Of a stretch of DNA of 44,836 nt, positions 32,345 through 39,973 are shown in pieces. The stretch's first letter is position 1. Every line of letters starts with the position of its first letter. Under the pieces are notes generated by a model. It was not told the DNA's origin, did no database searches, and saw only the letters and a program-made list of their open reading frames with translations. The position numbers and the translations under genes were made by a program. The stretch is from UBA7803 sp041686955 (GTDB lineage: Bacteria > Pseudomonadota > Gammaproteobacteria > Pseudomonadales > Azotimanducaceae), in assembly GCA_041686955.1 (NCBI GenBank), contig JAWLCV010000033.1, forward strand, positions 1 to 44,836, in the 5' to 3' direction.

Positions 32345-33604
32345 ATGAACACCCTGGCCATCAGCCCGCTGAAGATCGGCACCTTGCGGCGTTTGACCGC
32401 GAGCCATCCGTTCTTCGCCGACTGGGACGTGGAACGCTTGAAGGCCGTGGAGCCGTACTGCCGGATGGTGCAGGCGGTGCAGCCCGCCGTCCTGCTCGAG
32501 CTCGGCGCCGTGGACCCCTACGCCTACTTCCTGCTGGCGGGGGAGATCGGTCTGGAAGGTGCCGGCGGCGAGCGGCGCCGCATCGCGGCCGGCGAGCTCG
32601 ATGCCGGCTTCCCGGTCGCGCATCTGCGTCCGAGTCGCTATCGGGTGCAGGCGCGGCCCGGCGCCCAGCTCCTGCGAATCGAAGGCTCGCAGCTCAAGCG
32701 CTTCGCGGTGCGGCGCGCCGCGGCCCGCTTTCACATCAACGAGTCCTCCGTCGGCGGAAGCTGGCGGTCGCACCCGTTGGTGACGGCCCTGTTGCGGCAG
32801 TTGCGAGCCGGCACCCTGGAGGTGCCGAGCATGCCGGGAATCGCTCTGCGCATCCGCCGGGCGCTGGCGAAGGACGATTACGACCTGGCCGGTGTCGCCG
32901 CCATCGTCAGCGCCGATCCCGGCATCGCCGGCCGCCTGATCCGGGTGGCCAACAGCGCCGTCTTCGGTGGGCAGAGTTCCTGCGACTCGGTGCAGGCGGC
33001 ACTGGTGCGGCTGGGCGTGGCCCGGGCGCAGAATCTGGTCTTCGGCCTGGCGGCGCGCGAGCTGTTTCAGGCGCGCAATCCGTTCGTCAAGGAGCGCATG
33101 GTGGCGGCCTGGCGCCATGCCATCGACATCGCCGCCCTGGCGGCGGTGCTCGCGCGGCTGACCCCGGGCATGGACGGCGACCGCGGCCTGCTCATGGGCC
33201 TGCTGCACGAGATCGGCGCGCTGCCCATTCTCAAGCTGGCGGAGCAATTTCCCGACCTGGACGGCCGGGCGGCCCTGCTGGACGAGATTCTCGGCGGGCT
33301 GACCCCGGAGATCACGGCGACGGTGCTGGAGCAGTGGGGCTTCCACGAAGACTTCCGTGAGGCCGCGCTGCAGCAGGGCAATTACTTCCGCGATCACGAC
33401 GGCGACCCCGACTACACGGATGTGCTGGTGGTTGCGCACCTGCACAGCATGGTCCGGCAGCGGGCCTTCCACCGCCTGCCCCGCATCGACGAGACCCCGG
33501 CGTTCGCCCGGCTGGCGCTCGGCAAGCTGTCTCCGCAGTTGAGCCTGGTGGTGCTGGACGAGGCGAAGAGTCAGGTTCAGGAGTTGAAGGCGTTGTTGAG
33601 CTGA
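32345..33604 (+). CDS. HDOD-domain signalling protein with cNMP-binding-like N-terminus
   Basis: 419 residues. HDOD domains are inactive relatives of HD phosphohydrolases found in bacterial signalling proteins. Seen: an N-terminal region (about 15-130) with FFADWDVERLKAVEPYCR and LELGAVDPYAYFLLAGEIGLE, like the cyclic-nucleotide-binding/Crp beta-roll; then the HDOD domain from about 160 (LEVPSMPGIALRIRRAL, ADPGIAGRLIRVANSAVFGG, GVARAQNLVFGLAARELF). Within it, WRHAIDIAALAAVLA and LLMGLLHEIGALPIL occupy the HD-like positions. No output domain is attached. No ribosome site is seen at the ATG. It may regulate chemotaxis, motility or virulence-type functions as other HDOD proteins do; the ligand is unknown. 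Confidence 0.87.
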   Translation: MNTLAISPLKIGTLRRLTASHPFFADWDVERLKAVEPYCRMVQAVQPAVLLELGAVDPYAYFLLAGEIGLEGAGGERRRIAAGELDAGFPVAHLRPSRYRVQARPGAQLLRIEGSQLKRFAVRRAAARFHINESSVGGSWRSHPLVTALLRQLRAGTLEVPSMPGIALRIRRALAKDDYDLAGVAAIVSADPGIAGRLIRVANSAVFGGQSSCDSVQAALVRLGVARAQNLVFGLAARELFQARNPFVKERMVAAWRHAIDIAALAAVLARLTPGMDGDRGLLMGLLHEIGALPILKLAEQFPDLDGRAALLDEILGGLTPEITATVLEQWGFHEDFREAALQQGNYFRDHDGDPDYTDVLVVAHLHSMVRQRAFHRLPRIDETPAFARLALGKLSPQLSLVVLDEAKSQVQELKALLS

Positions 33605-33612
33605 TGGGTCGC

Positions 33613-33756
33613 TGTCCGCTGTCCGCTTTCCGCCATCCGCAAGAGAGCTCGCGCCAGATTCCGGCTGCTGAGCCTTCGATCAGCGCCTAGGGAGAGCTTG
33701 GCACCCTGAACCTGGCGAGACGCCTCCAGCGGACAGCGGAAAGCGGATAGCGAACA
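33613..33756. repeat. Two opposed heptamer-repeat arrays (GCGGAHA units)
   Basis: On the minus strand 33640-33613 reads four 7-base units: GCGGATG, GCGGAAA, GCGGACA, GCGGACA. On the plus strand 33729-33756 reads GCGGACA, GCGGAAA, GCGGATA, GCGAACA. The arrays point toward opposite ends and share a perfect 12-base complement (33622-33633 with 33736-33747), so the 158-base stretch 33605-33762 can fold on itself. A third, degenerate pair of units in the minus direction lies at 34092-34079. The arrays therefore bracket the small exported-protein gene at 33763-34065. Confidence 0.65.
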
Positions 33757-33762
33757 GCACTT

Positions 33763-34065
33763 TCATAGCGCCCTCGACACCCGAATCCCTTCCGTCGAGA
33801 AGCTCACCCGGTTGCGCTCGCCTTGCCAGACCAGCGCCAGGGCCGCATCATCGCCGTGCTCCTCGGATTGGTGGCCCACGAACCAGGAGCGGTTGAGGCG
33901 CCAGCCGGTGACCTCCGTGCCCTGCTTCAGGTCATGCTCGACGATGCCGAGCGCGTAGGTATTCTGCAGCTCGAAGTGAGGCGTCTCGTCGGGCTCCGCG
34001 ACGGCGAAGCCGGACCCGCCCAGCAGCGTCGCAGCGAGCAGGCAATGGCATGGGATGTTCCGCAC
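33763..34065 (-). CDS. Small exported protein, 100 residues
   Basis: Seen: a cleavable signal peptide (basic start, hydrophobic CLLAATLLGGSGFAVA, probable cleavage after Ala23, VA-EPDE), then an acidic mature part of about 77 residues with alternating polar and hydrophobic strands (FELQNTYALGIVEHD, ALALVWQGERNRVSFS). No cysteine is left in the mature part. The start is GTG at 34065, with GGGAG 7 bases upstream; no ATG start is available in frame. The strand pattern could belong to a truncated outer-membrane barrel or to a small periplasmic protein; I do not recognise a family. It stands alone on the minus strand between repeat arrays, so recent arrival is possible. Confidence 0.6.
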   Translation of the reverse strand: MRNIPCHCLLAATLLGGSGFAVAEPDETPHFELQNTYALGIVEHDLKQGTEVTGWRLNRSWFVGHQSEEHGDDAALALVWQGERNRVSFSTEGIRVSRAL

Positions 34066-34098
34066 GTCGTTTCTCCCGTTTCCGCTATCCGGTAATCT

Positions 34099-34137
34099 CT
34101 CACGCCAGTCTGCAATCTCCAGTTAGAGATGCGTGAG
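34099..34137 (+). promoter_or_regulatory. Leader hairpin upstream of the acyl-CoA operon
   Basis: CTCACGC (34099-34105) pairs with GCGTGAG (34131-34137), and inside it ATCTC (34115-34119) pairs with GAGAT (34126-34130) around a 6-base loop; a 9-base bulge separates the two stems on the 5' side. It lies 65 bases before the GTG start of the acyl-CoA synthetase. As DNA, the outer 7-base arms could be an operator; as RNA, a leader structure. Between it and the gene is an AT-richer stretch ending in the near-perfect ribosome site AAAGGAGGT (34188-34196). Confidence 0.35.
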
Positions 34138-34202
34138 GACCACGGGATGAATCCTGTAGTAGGTTCTCTTGGTAAGTTGTTGTTTGTAAAGGAGGTTGAT
34201 CG

Positions 34203-35849
34203 GTGCAGCCCGAAGTGAATGTGGCCGAAGCTCAGGAAGCCATCGGCGAGGCGATCCCTGACCGGGAAGCCGTGGTGTTCCGCGACCGCCGGTTCACCTA
34301 CGCCGAATGGAACGAGCGCACCCGGCGGCTCGGCAACTACCTGTCGTCGTTGGGGCTCGGCTGTCATCGGGAACGGGCATCCCTGGCCGACTGGGAGTCG
34401 GGTCAGGATCACCTGGCGCTGTATCTCTACAACGGCAACGAGTACCTGGAGGGGATGCTCGGGAGCTACAAGGCCCGAGTGGCGCCGTTCAACGTCAATT
34501 ACCGGTACGTCGACGACGAGCTCGTCTATCTGCTGAACGACGCGAAAGCGAAGGCCATCGTCTACCACGCGGAGTTTGCCCCTCGCGTGGAAGCCGTGCG
34601 AAGCGCGGTGCCTACCCTCGAGCACTTCATTCAGGTGGCCGACGACAGCGGCAACGGGCTCATCCCGGGTGCCGTGGACTATGAGACGGCGCTGGCAGGG
34701 AGCTCCGCGGACCGGCCGGACGTCACCTGGTCGCCCGACGACCTGTACATCCTCTACACCGGCGGGACCACGGGCATGCCGAAGGGCGTGCTGTGGCGTC
34801 AGTCGGACATCCTGTTCTCGGCCCTGGGCGGCGGCGCCCACGGCTCGGTGGCGGAGATGGTGGAGGCGGCCAGGGGCGGCGGCATGCGCATCCTGCCCGC
34901 CGCGCCCTTCATGCATGGCGCGGGGCACTGGATCGCCTTCACCGCGCTGAACGGCGGCCACACCTGCGTGATTCAGAACGAGGCCAAGCGCCTCGACCCG
35001 AAGGATGTCTGGAGCGTCTGCGAGCGGGAGAAGGTCAACTTCCTGCAGATCGTCGGCGACGCGTTCGGCCGGCCCCTGCTCGACGAGCTCGAGCGCGGCT
35101 CCTACGATCTGTCGTCGCTGCAGATTCTCCTCTCCGGCGGCGCCCCGCTGAACGCGAGCCTGAAGGCCCGGTTCCTCGAGCACCTGCCTCATCTCAATGT
35201 GGTGGACGGCCTGGGATCCTCGGAGACGGGCGGGCAGGGCTCTCACGTCTCCACCCGTGAAACGGGAGCGGCCACCGGCCGGTTCACCCCGGGGCCGGAC
35301 AACGTCATCGTGGACGAAAGCCTGAGCCGCGTGCTCGATCCGGGGCACGAGGGTATGGGCTGGTGGGCCAAACGCGGCCGGGTGCCGCTCGGTTATCTCG
35401 GCGACGAGGAGAAGACCCGCAAGACCTTCGTGCGCCTGGACGGCGTCCGCTACGCCATCCCCGGCGACCGCGCGCGTCATCTGGCCGACGGCACGGTGGA
35501 GCTGCACGGGCGGGATTCGGCCACCATCAACTCCGGGGGTGAGAAGATCTTCGCGGAGGAGGTGGAGCACGCCATCAAGCAGCATCCTGCGGTGTACGAC
35601 GCGGTGGTGACGGGGCGGCCGAGCGAGGTCTGGGGCAACGAGGTGGTGGCGGTGGTGCAACTGAAGGAAGGCGCTTCGGCCACCGAAGGGGAGCTCATCG
35701 AGTTCTGCGGCGAGCATCTGGCGCGGTACAAGCTGCCGAAGGCAGTGGTGTTCCGCGACCACGTGGTGCGCTCGCCCTCGGGCAAGGCGGATTATCGCTG
35801 GGCCAAGGAGCAGGCGATGGAGCCCGCGGCAGGCGGGAGACGGCCATGA
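34203..35849 (+). CDS. Acyl-CoA synthetase (AMP-forming), first of the operon
   Basis: 548 residues, ANL superfamily: it makes an acyl-adenylate from a carboxylic acid and ATP, releases pyrophosphate, then forms the CoA thioester. Seen: the phosphate loop YTGGTTGMPKG (185-195); LPAAPFMHGAGHW; LLSGGAPLN; GLGSSETGGQG as the A5 motif; the hinge-side GDRARHLADGTVELHGRDSATINSGGEKIF; and the catalytic lysine Lys528 in SPSGKADYRW. The A5 motif and Trp-rich pocket resemble those of FadD3-like or cholesterol/terpenoid synthetases, but substrate is not assigned. The start is GTG at 34203, fixed by the strong AAAGGAGGT 6 bases upstream. It overlaps the next gene by 4 bases (ATGA), so translation is coupled. 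Confidence 0.9.
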   Translation: MQPEVNVAEAQEAIGEAIPDREAVVFRDRRFTYAEWNERTRRLGNYLSSLGLGCHRERASLADWESGQDHLALYLYNGNEYLEGMLGSYKARVAPFNVNYRYVDDELVYLLNDAKAKAIVYHAEFAPRVEAVRSAVPTLEHFIQVADDSGNGLIPGAVDYETALAGSSADRPDVTWSPDDLYILYTGGTTGMPKGVLWRQSDILFSALGGGAHGSVAEMVEAARGGGMRILPAAPFMHGAGHWIAFTALNGGHTCVIQNEAKRLDPKDVWSVCEREKVNFLQIVGDAFGRPLLDELERGSYDLSSLQILLSGGAPLNASLKARFLEHLPHLNVVDGLGSSETGGQGSHVSTRETGAATGRFTPGPDNVIVDESLSRVLDPGHEGMGWWAKRGRVPLGYLGDEEKTRKTFVRLDGVRYAIPGDRARHLADGTVELHGRDSATINSGGEKIFAEEVEHAIKQHPAVYDAVVTGRPSEVWGNEVVAVVQLKEGASATEGELIEFCGEHLARYKLPKAVVFRDHVVRSPSGKADYRWAKEQAMEPAAGGRRP

Positions 35850-37003
35850 CGGAAAGCAGCGACATTCGCGAGATCCGCAGCGCCGTGCGCGCGTTGTGCG
35901 CGCGCTACGGCGAAGACTACTGGCTGGAGCTGGACCGGGAACGGGGTTATCCCACCGAGTTCGTCCGCGAGCTCACCGAGGCGGGGTTTCTCACCGTGCT
36001 CATCCCCGAGGAGTACGGGGGCGCCGGCCTCGGCGTCCGCGAGGCCGCGGTGGTGATGGAGGAGGTCTGCCGGTCCGGCGCCCATGCCGGAGCGTGTCAT
36101 GCTCAGATGTACGTAATGGGCTCGGTGCTGCGCCACGGCAGCGACGCTCAGAAGCGCCGCTATCTGCCGGCCATCGCCGCAGGCGAGCTGCGATTGCAGA
36201 GCTTCGGCGTCACGGAGCCCACCACGGGCACCGACACCACGAACCTCAAGACCACCGCGCGCCGGGACGGCGACGTGTACCGCATCAACGGCCAGAAGGT
36301 GTGGATCAGCCGCATCGAGCATTCCGACCTCATGGTGCTGCTGGCGCGGACCACGCCGCGTGACGAGGTGCGCCGAAAGACCGAGGGCCTTTCGGCCTTC
36401 ATCGTCGACGTGGCCAGCGCCGTGGGCAACGGTCTCACCATCCGGCCCATCGAGTCGATGATCAACCACCACTCCTGCGAGCTGTTCTTCGACGATCTCG
36501 CGGTGCCGGCGGAGAACCTGCTCGGCGAGGAGGGTGCCGGCTTCAAGGTGATCCTCGACGGCATGAACGCCGAGCGCATTCTCATCGCCGCGGAGTGCAT
36601 CGGGGACGGTCGCTACTTCATCGACAAGGCCACCGCCTATGCCAAGGAGCGGGTGGTGTTCGATCGCCCCATCGGTCAGAACCAGGGGGTGCAGTTTCCC
36701 ATCGCCCGCTGCTATGCCGAAGTGGAAGCGGCGTCGCTGATGGTGGAGAAGGCGGCAGCCATGTTCGATGGCGGAGAGCCCTGCGGTGCCGAGGCGAACA
36801 TGGCGAAAATGCTGGCGTCGGAGGCCTCCTGGCGCGCTGGTGACGTGTGCATGCAGACTCACGGCGGCTTCGCCTTCGCCAAGGAATATCACATCGAGCG
36901 GAAGTTCCGGGAGACGCGGCTCTACCAGATCGCCCCCATTTCCACCAACCTGATTCTGAGCTATATCGGCGAGCACGTGCTCGGCATGCCGCGTTCGTTC
37001 TAG
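35846..37003 (+). CDS. Acyl-CoA dehydrogenase with IVD/LCAD-type catalytic Glu position
   Basis: 385 residues, FAD enzyme that makes the 2,3-double bond in an acyl-CoA and passes electrons to ETF. Seen: PEEYGGAGLGVREAAVVMEE; QSFGVTEPTTGTDTTNLKTTA (FAD site); NGQKVWISRIEHSD; DRPIGQNQGVQFPIA; and MQTHGGFAFAKEYHIERKFRETR. In most family members the base is the Glu of a YEGT motif near the C-terminus; here that stretch reads YQIAPIST (360-367), with Pro at the Glu position. A Glu at 243 (MNAERILIA) matches the place used by isovaleryl- and long-chain enzymes (LDLERLVLA in human IVD). It should therefore be active and may prefer branched or bulky chains. It is coupled to the upstream synthetase by an ATGA overlap. 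Confidence 0.9.
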   Translation: MTESSDIREIRSAVRALCARYGEDYWLELDRERGYPTEFVRELTEAGFLTVLIPEEYGGAGLGVREAAVVMEEVCRSGAHAGACHAQMYVMGSVLRHGSDAQKRRYLPAIAAGELRLQSFGVTEPTTGTDTTNLKTTARRDGDVYRINGQKVWISRIEHSDLMVLLARTTPRDEVRRKTEGLSAFIVDVASAVGNGLTIRPIESMINHHSCELFFDDLAVPAENLLGEEGAGFKVILDGMNAERILIAAECIGDGRYFIDKATAYAKERVVFDRPIGQNQGVQFPIARCYAEVEAASLMVEKAAAMFDGGEPCGAEANMAKMLASEASWRAGDVCMQTHGGFAFAKEYHIERKFRETRLYQIAPISTNLILSYIGEHVLGMPRSF

Positions 37004-37016
37004 GAGGGAAGACAGC

Positions 37017-38609
37017 ATGAGACCGCAGATCCCGGACACCCTGGAGGCCGTGGACACCCTCGGCGACCTGGTTCGTTTTCATGGCCGCGGCCGCCCCGAC
37101 AAGGAGGCGATGCTCTTCGAGGGCCGTTCGACGACGTACCGGGACCTGGATCGGCTCACCAACCGGGTGGCCAACGGGCTGCTTGCCGACGAGCTGGCGC
37201 CGGGCACGCGGGTGGGATTCATGGACAAGAACTCCGACCTCTTCTATCAGGTGGTGCTCGGCTGCGCCAAGGCGAACACCGTGTCGGTGGGGATCAACTG
37301 GCGCCTGGCGCCTCCGGAGGTGGCGTACATCCTGAACGACAGCCAGGCAGAGGTTCTGTTCGTGGGGCCGGACTTCTACGAGTTGGTGAAGCGGGTGGAG
37401 GCCGACTGTCCGCGCCTCAAGCGCATCGTCGCCATGGAGCCGGGGCATCCCCGGTATGAGGCCTTCGCCGACTGGCGCGATGCGCAGAGCGGTGACGACC
37501 CCTCGGTGCCGGTCACCACCGACGACGTGGCCATCCAGATGTACACCAGCGGGACCACGGGCCACCCGAAGGGCGTCCAGCTCATGCACCGCTGCTTCTT
37601 CGATCTGTGGCGGCAACCGCCCAACGACGACATGGACTTCAACGAGTGGACCGAGGCGGACGTGAGCCTGGTGGCCATGCCGAGCTTTCACATCGGCGGC
37701 GTGGGCTGGGGAATCATGGGACTGCGCCCCGGGGCCCGGAACATCGTGGTCCGGGAGTTCGAGCCCGGCGTCACCCTGGAGATGATTCAACAGCACGGCA
37801 TCAGCAAGCTGTTCCTGGTGCCCGCGGCGATTCGCATGCTGCTGCAGCATCCGGCGGCCCGGGAGATCGATTACTCGTCCATCAAGTACATCTGCTACGG
37901 CGCTTCCCCCATTCCCCTGGACCTGCTTCGGGAGGCCATCGAGGTGTTCCGGTGCGGGTTCGTGCAGCTCTACGGCATGACCGAGACCACCGGTTCCGCC
38001 ACCTACTTGCCGCCCCAGGATCACGACTTGAACGGCAACGAACGCATGCGCTCAGCGGGTAAGCCGTTTCCCGGGGTGCGCCTGAAGGTGGTGGACGACG
38101 CGGGGCGCGCGCTGCCGCCGCGCCAGGTGGGGGAGATCTGCATCGCCTCGCCGGTGAACATGCTGGGCTACTGGAACCTGCCGGAAGCCACGGAGAAGAC
38201 GCTGGTGGACGGCTTCGTCCACACCGGAGACGCGGGCTACCTGGACGAGGACGGCTACGTCTACGTGCACGATCGGGTGAAGGACATGATCGTCTCCGGC
38301 GCGGAGAACATCTACCCGGCCGAAGTGGAGAGCGCGCTCTTCGGGCATCCGGCCGTGGTGGACGTCGCCGTGATAGGCGTGCCCGACGAGCGCTGGGGCG
38401 AGGCGGTGAAGGCGGTGGTGGTGCTGAAGCCCGGCGCGTCGGCGACGGCAGACGAGCTGGTGGCGTTCGCGCGCGAGCGCATCGCCGGCTACAAGCTGCC
38501 GAAGAGCGTGGACTTCATCGACGAGCTGCCGCGCAACCCGTCCGGCAAGATCCTCAAGCGCGAGCTGCGCAAGCCCTACTGGGAAGGCCGGGAACGCAAC
38601 GTCAACTGA
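37017..38609 (+). CDS. Acyl-CoA synthetase (AMP-forming), second of the operon
   Basis: 530 residues, ANL superfamily, not closely similar to the synthetase at 34203. Seen: phosphate loop YTSGTTGHPKG (176-186); AMPSFHIGGVGWGIMGL; YGASPIPLDLLREAI; A5 motif LYGMTETTGSATYLPP; GDAGYLDEDGYVYVHDRVKDMIVSGAENIYPAEVE (motifs A7-A8); and catalytic Lys511 in NPSGKILKRELR. It resembles the medium/long-chain FadD and FadK type used for fatty, aryl or cyclic acids; substrate is unassigned. It starts 13 bases after the dehydrogenase stop, with GGAGGGAAGACAGC before the ATG. Two unlike synthetases in one operon suggest two acids, or an acid and its shortened product. Confidence 0.9.
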   Translation: MRPQIPDTLEAVDTLGDLVRFHGRGRPDKEAMLFEGRSTTYRDLDRLTNRVANGLLADELAPGTRVGFMDKNSDLFYQVVLGCAKANTVSVGINWRLAPPEVAYILNDSQAEVLFVGPDFYELVKRVEADCPRLKRIVAMEPGHPRYEAFADWRDAQSGDDPSVPVTTDDVAIQMYTSGTTGHPKGVQLMHRCFFDLWRQPPNDDMDFNEWTEADVSLVAMPSFHIGGVGWGIMGLRPGARNIVVREFEPGVTLEMIQQHGISKLFLVPAAIRMLLQHPAAREIDYSSIKYICYGASPIPLDLLREAIEVFRCGFVQLYGMTETTGSATYLPPQDHDLNGNERMRSAGKPFPGVRLKVVDDAGRALPPRQVGEICIASPVNMLGYWNLPEATEKTLVDGFVHTGDAGYLDEDGYVYVHDRVKDMIVSGAENIYPAEVESALFGHPAVVDVAVIGVPDERWGEAVKAVVVLKPGASATADELVAFARERIAGYKLPKSVDFIDELPRNPSGKILKRELRKPYWEGRERNVN

Positions 38610-38630
38610 TCGACTGCGGGGCAGGAAGTC

Positions 38631-39413
38631 ATGGACCAGGCAAAGGACAAGGTGGTGCTCATCAGCGGCGCCGGCACCGGCATGGGCCGGGCGGCGCTGG
38701 TGAAGTTCGCGGCGGCGGGCGCCCGGGTGGTCGCGGCCGGACGCACACCGGCGACCCTGGAGGAAGCCGTGGCCGCGGCGCGGCAGGCGGGAGGGGAGGC
38801 GGACCTGGTGGTGGCGGACGTGGCCACCGAGGCCGGAGCCCGGAATGCCATCGCGTTCGCCTCGGAACGCTTCGGCGGCCTCGACGTCCTCGTCAACAAT
38901 GCCAGCGTGGGCTGGGCCTACGAGCAGGTGGTGCCCGGCAGCATGGCGGCCACCGCCGACGCGCCCGCCGAGGCGTGGCGCGACGTGGTGCGCATCAATC
39001 TGGAGTCGGTGCACCTGATGTGTCACTACGCCCTGCCCGAGCTGCGCAAGCGCGGCGGCGGCTCCATCGTCAACGTGTCTTCGGTCGGCGGGCTCCGGGG
39101 CATGGCGGACGCCCACGCCTACGCGGCGGCGAAGGCGGGAGTCGTGAATCTGACCCGGTCTCTGGCGCGGACCTACGGACCGGAGCAGATTCGCTGCAAC
39201 TGTTTCGCACCCGGGGTCATCGACACCGGCATGATCGAACCGTATCGGCAGACGTTCGAAGCGGCGTTCTCGGACCCCGCGGCAGCAGCCCAGTTGTGTC
39301 CCCTGGGACGCATGGGCACCGCGGAGGAAGCCGCGGACGCCATGTTCTTTCTCGCGCTCGCCAGTTACTGCAACGGCAGCGTATTGGTGATGGATGGAGG
39401 ATCTTCGGCATGA
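38631..39413 (+). CDS. SDR-family oxidoreductase
   Basis: 260 residues, classical short-chain dehydrogenase. Seen: cofactor motif SGAGTGMG (12-19); DVLVNNASVGWAYEQVV; catalytic Ser150/151, Tyr164 and Lys168 (NVSSVGG, YAAAK); FAPGVIDTGM; and C-terminal CNGSVLVMDGGSSA. In an acyl-CoA operon it is a likely 3-hydroxyacyl-CoA or ring-alcohol dehydrogenase, but this is inferred from position. It starts 21 bases after the synthetase stop and its own stop overlaps the pyrophosphatase start by 4 bases (ATGA). Confidence 0.88.
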   Translation: MDQAKDKVVLISGAGTGMGRAALVKFAAAGARVVAAGRTPATLEEAVAAARQAGGEADLVVADVATEAGARNAIAFASERFGGLDVLVNNASVGWAYEQVVPGSMAATADAPAEAWRDVVRINLESVHLMCHYALPELRKRGGGSIVNVSSVGGLRGMADAHAYAAAKAGVVNLTRSLARTYGPEQIRCNCFAPGVIDTGMIEPYRQTFEAAFSDPAAAAQLCPLGRMGTAEEAADAMFFLALASYCNGSVLVMDGGSSA

Positions 39414-39934
39414 GTCTCAAGGAAGTCGGCCCCGGTGAACGGGCGCCGGAGGAAATCAACGTCGTGGTGGAGATTCCCGCCAACACGGGCCCCGTCAAGT
39501 ACGAGGTGGACAAGGCGTCGGGCGCGGTGTTCGTCGACCGCTTCATGGCCACCGCCATGTTCTATCCGTGCAACTACGGATACGTGCCGAACTCCCTGGC
39601 CGAGGACGGCGACCCGCTCGACGTCATGGTGGTGACGCCGTATCCGCTGATCGCCGGCACCGTGATTTCCTGCCGGCCGGTGGCGGTGCTGAAGATGGAA
39701 GACGAAGCCGGCGACGACGCCAAGATCGTGGCCGTGCCGGTCTCCAAGGTGACCCGCATCTACGATTCCGTGAAGGTCGCCGCCGACCTGCCCGAGGGAC
39801 TGGTGCACACCATCGAGCACTTCTTCGCTCACTACAAGGATCTGGAGCGGGGCAAATGGGTGAAGGTAATGGGCTGGGGGAGCCCCGCCGACGCCATCGA
39901 GTACATCGCCGCGGCGCTCGAGCGGTTCAGCTAG
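39410..39934 (+). CDS. ppa: Inorganic pyrophosphatase, family I
   Basis: 174 residues, the usual bacterial length. It hydrolyses pyrophosphate to phosphate with Mg2+ in the cytoplasm. Seen: EINVVVEIPANTGPVKYEVDK with the substrate lysines; FYPCNYGYVPNS; the family signature DGDPLDV with Asp66, Asp68 and Asp71; and HFFAHYKDLERGKWVKVMGW. The ATG at 39410 overlaps the SDR stop, with GGAGG 9 bases upstream. A pyrophosphatase coupled into an operon with two pyrophosphate-producing acyl-CoA synthetases would pull activation forward. Whether it is the cell's only copy cannot be told from this window. Confidence 0.94.
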   Translation: MSLKEVGPGERAPEEINVVVEIPANTGPVKYEVDKASGAVFVDRFMATAMFYPCNYGYVPNSLAEDGDPLDVMVVTPYPLIAGTVISCRPVAVLKMEDEAGDDAKIVAVPVSKVTRIYDSVKVAADLPEGLVHTIEHFFAHYKDLERGKWVKVMGWGSPADAIEYIAAALERFS

Positions 39935-39973
39935 CCGTTCCATTCATTCGACCATTCGACGAGGAGACATCGC

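Noticed and set aside
33613..33756. Heptamer arrays considered as a CRISPR remnant
   Set aside because: Units are 7 bases and contiguous, with no spacers and no cas genes; not CRISPR.
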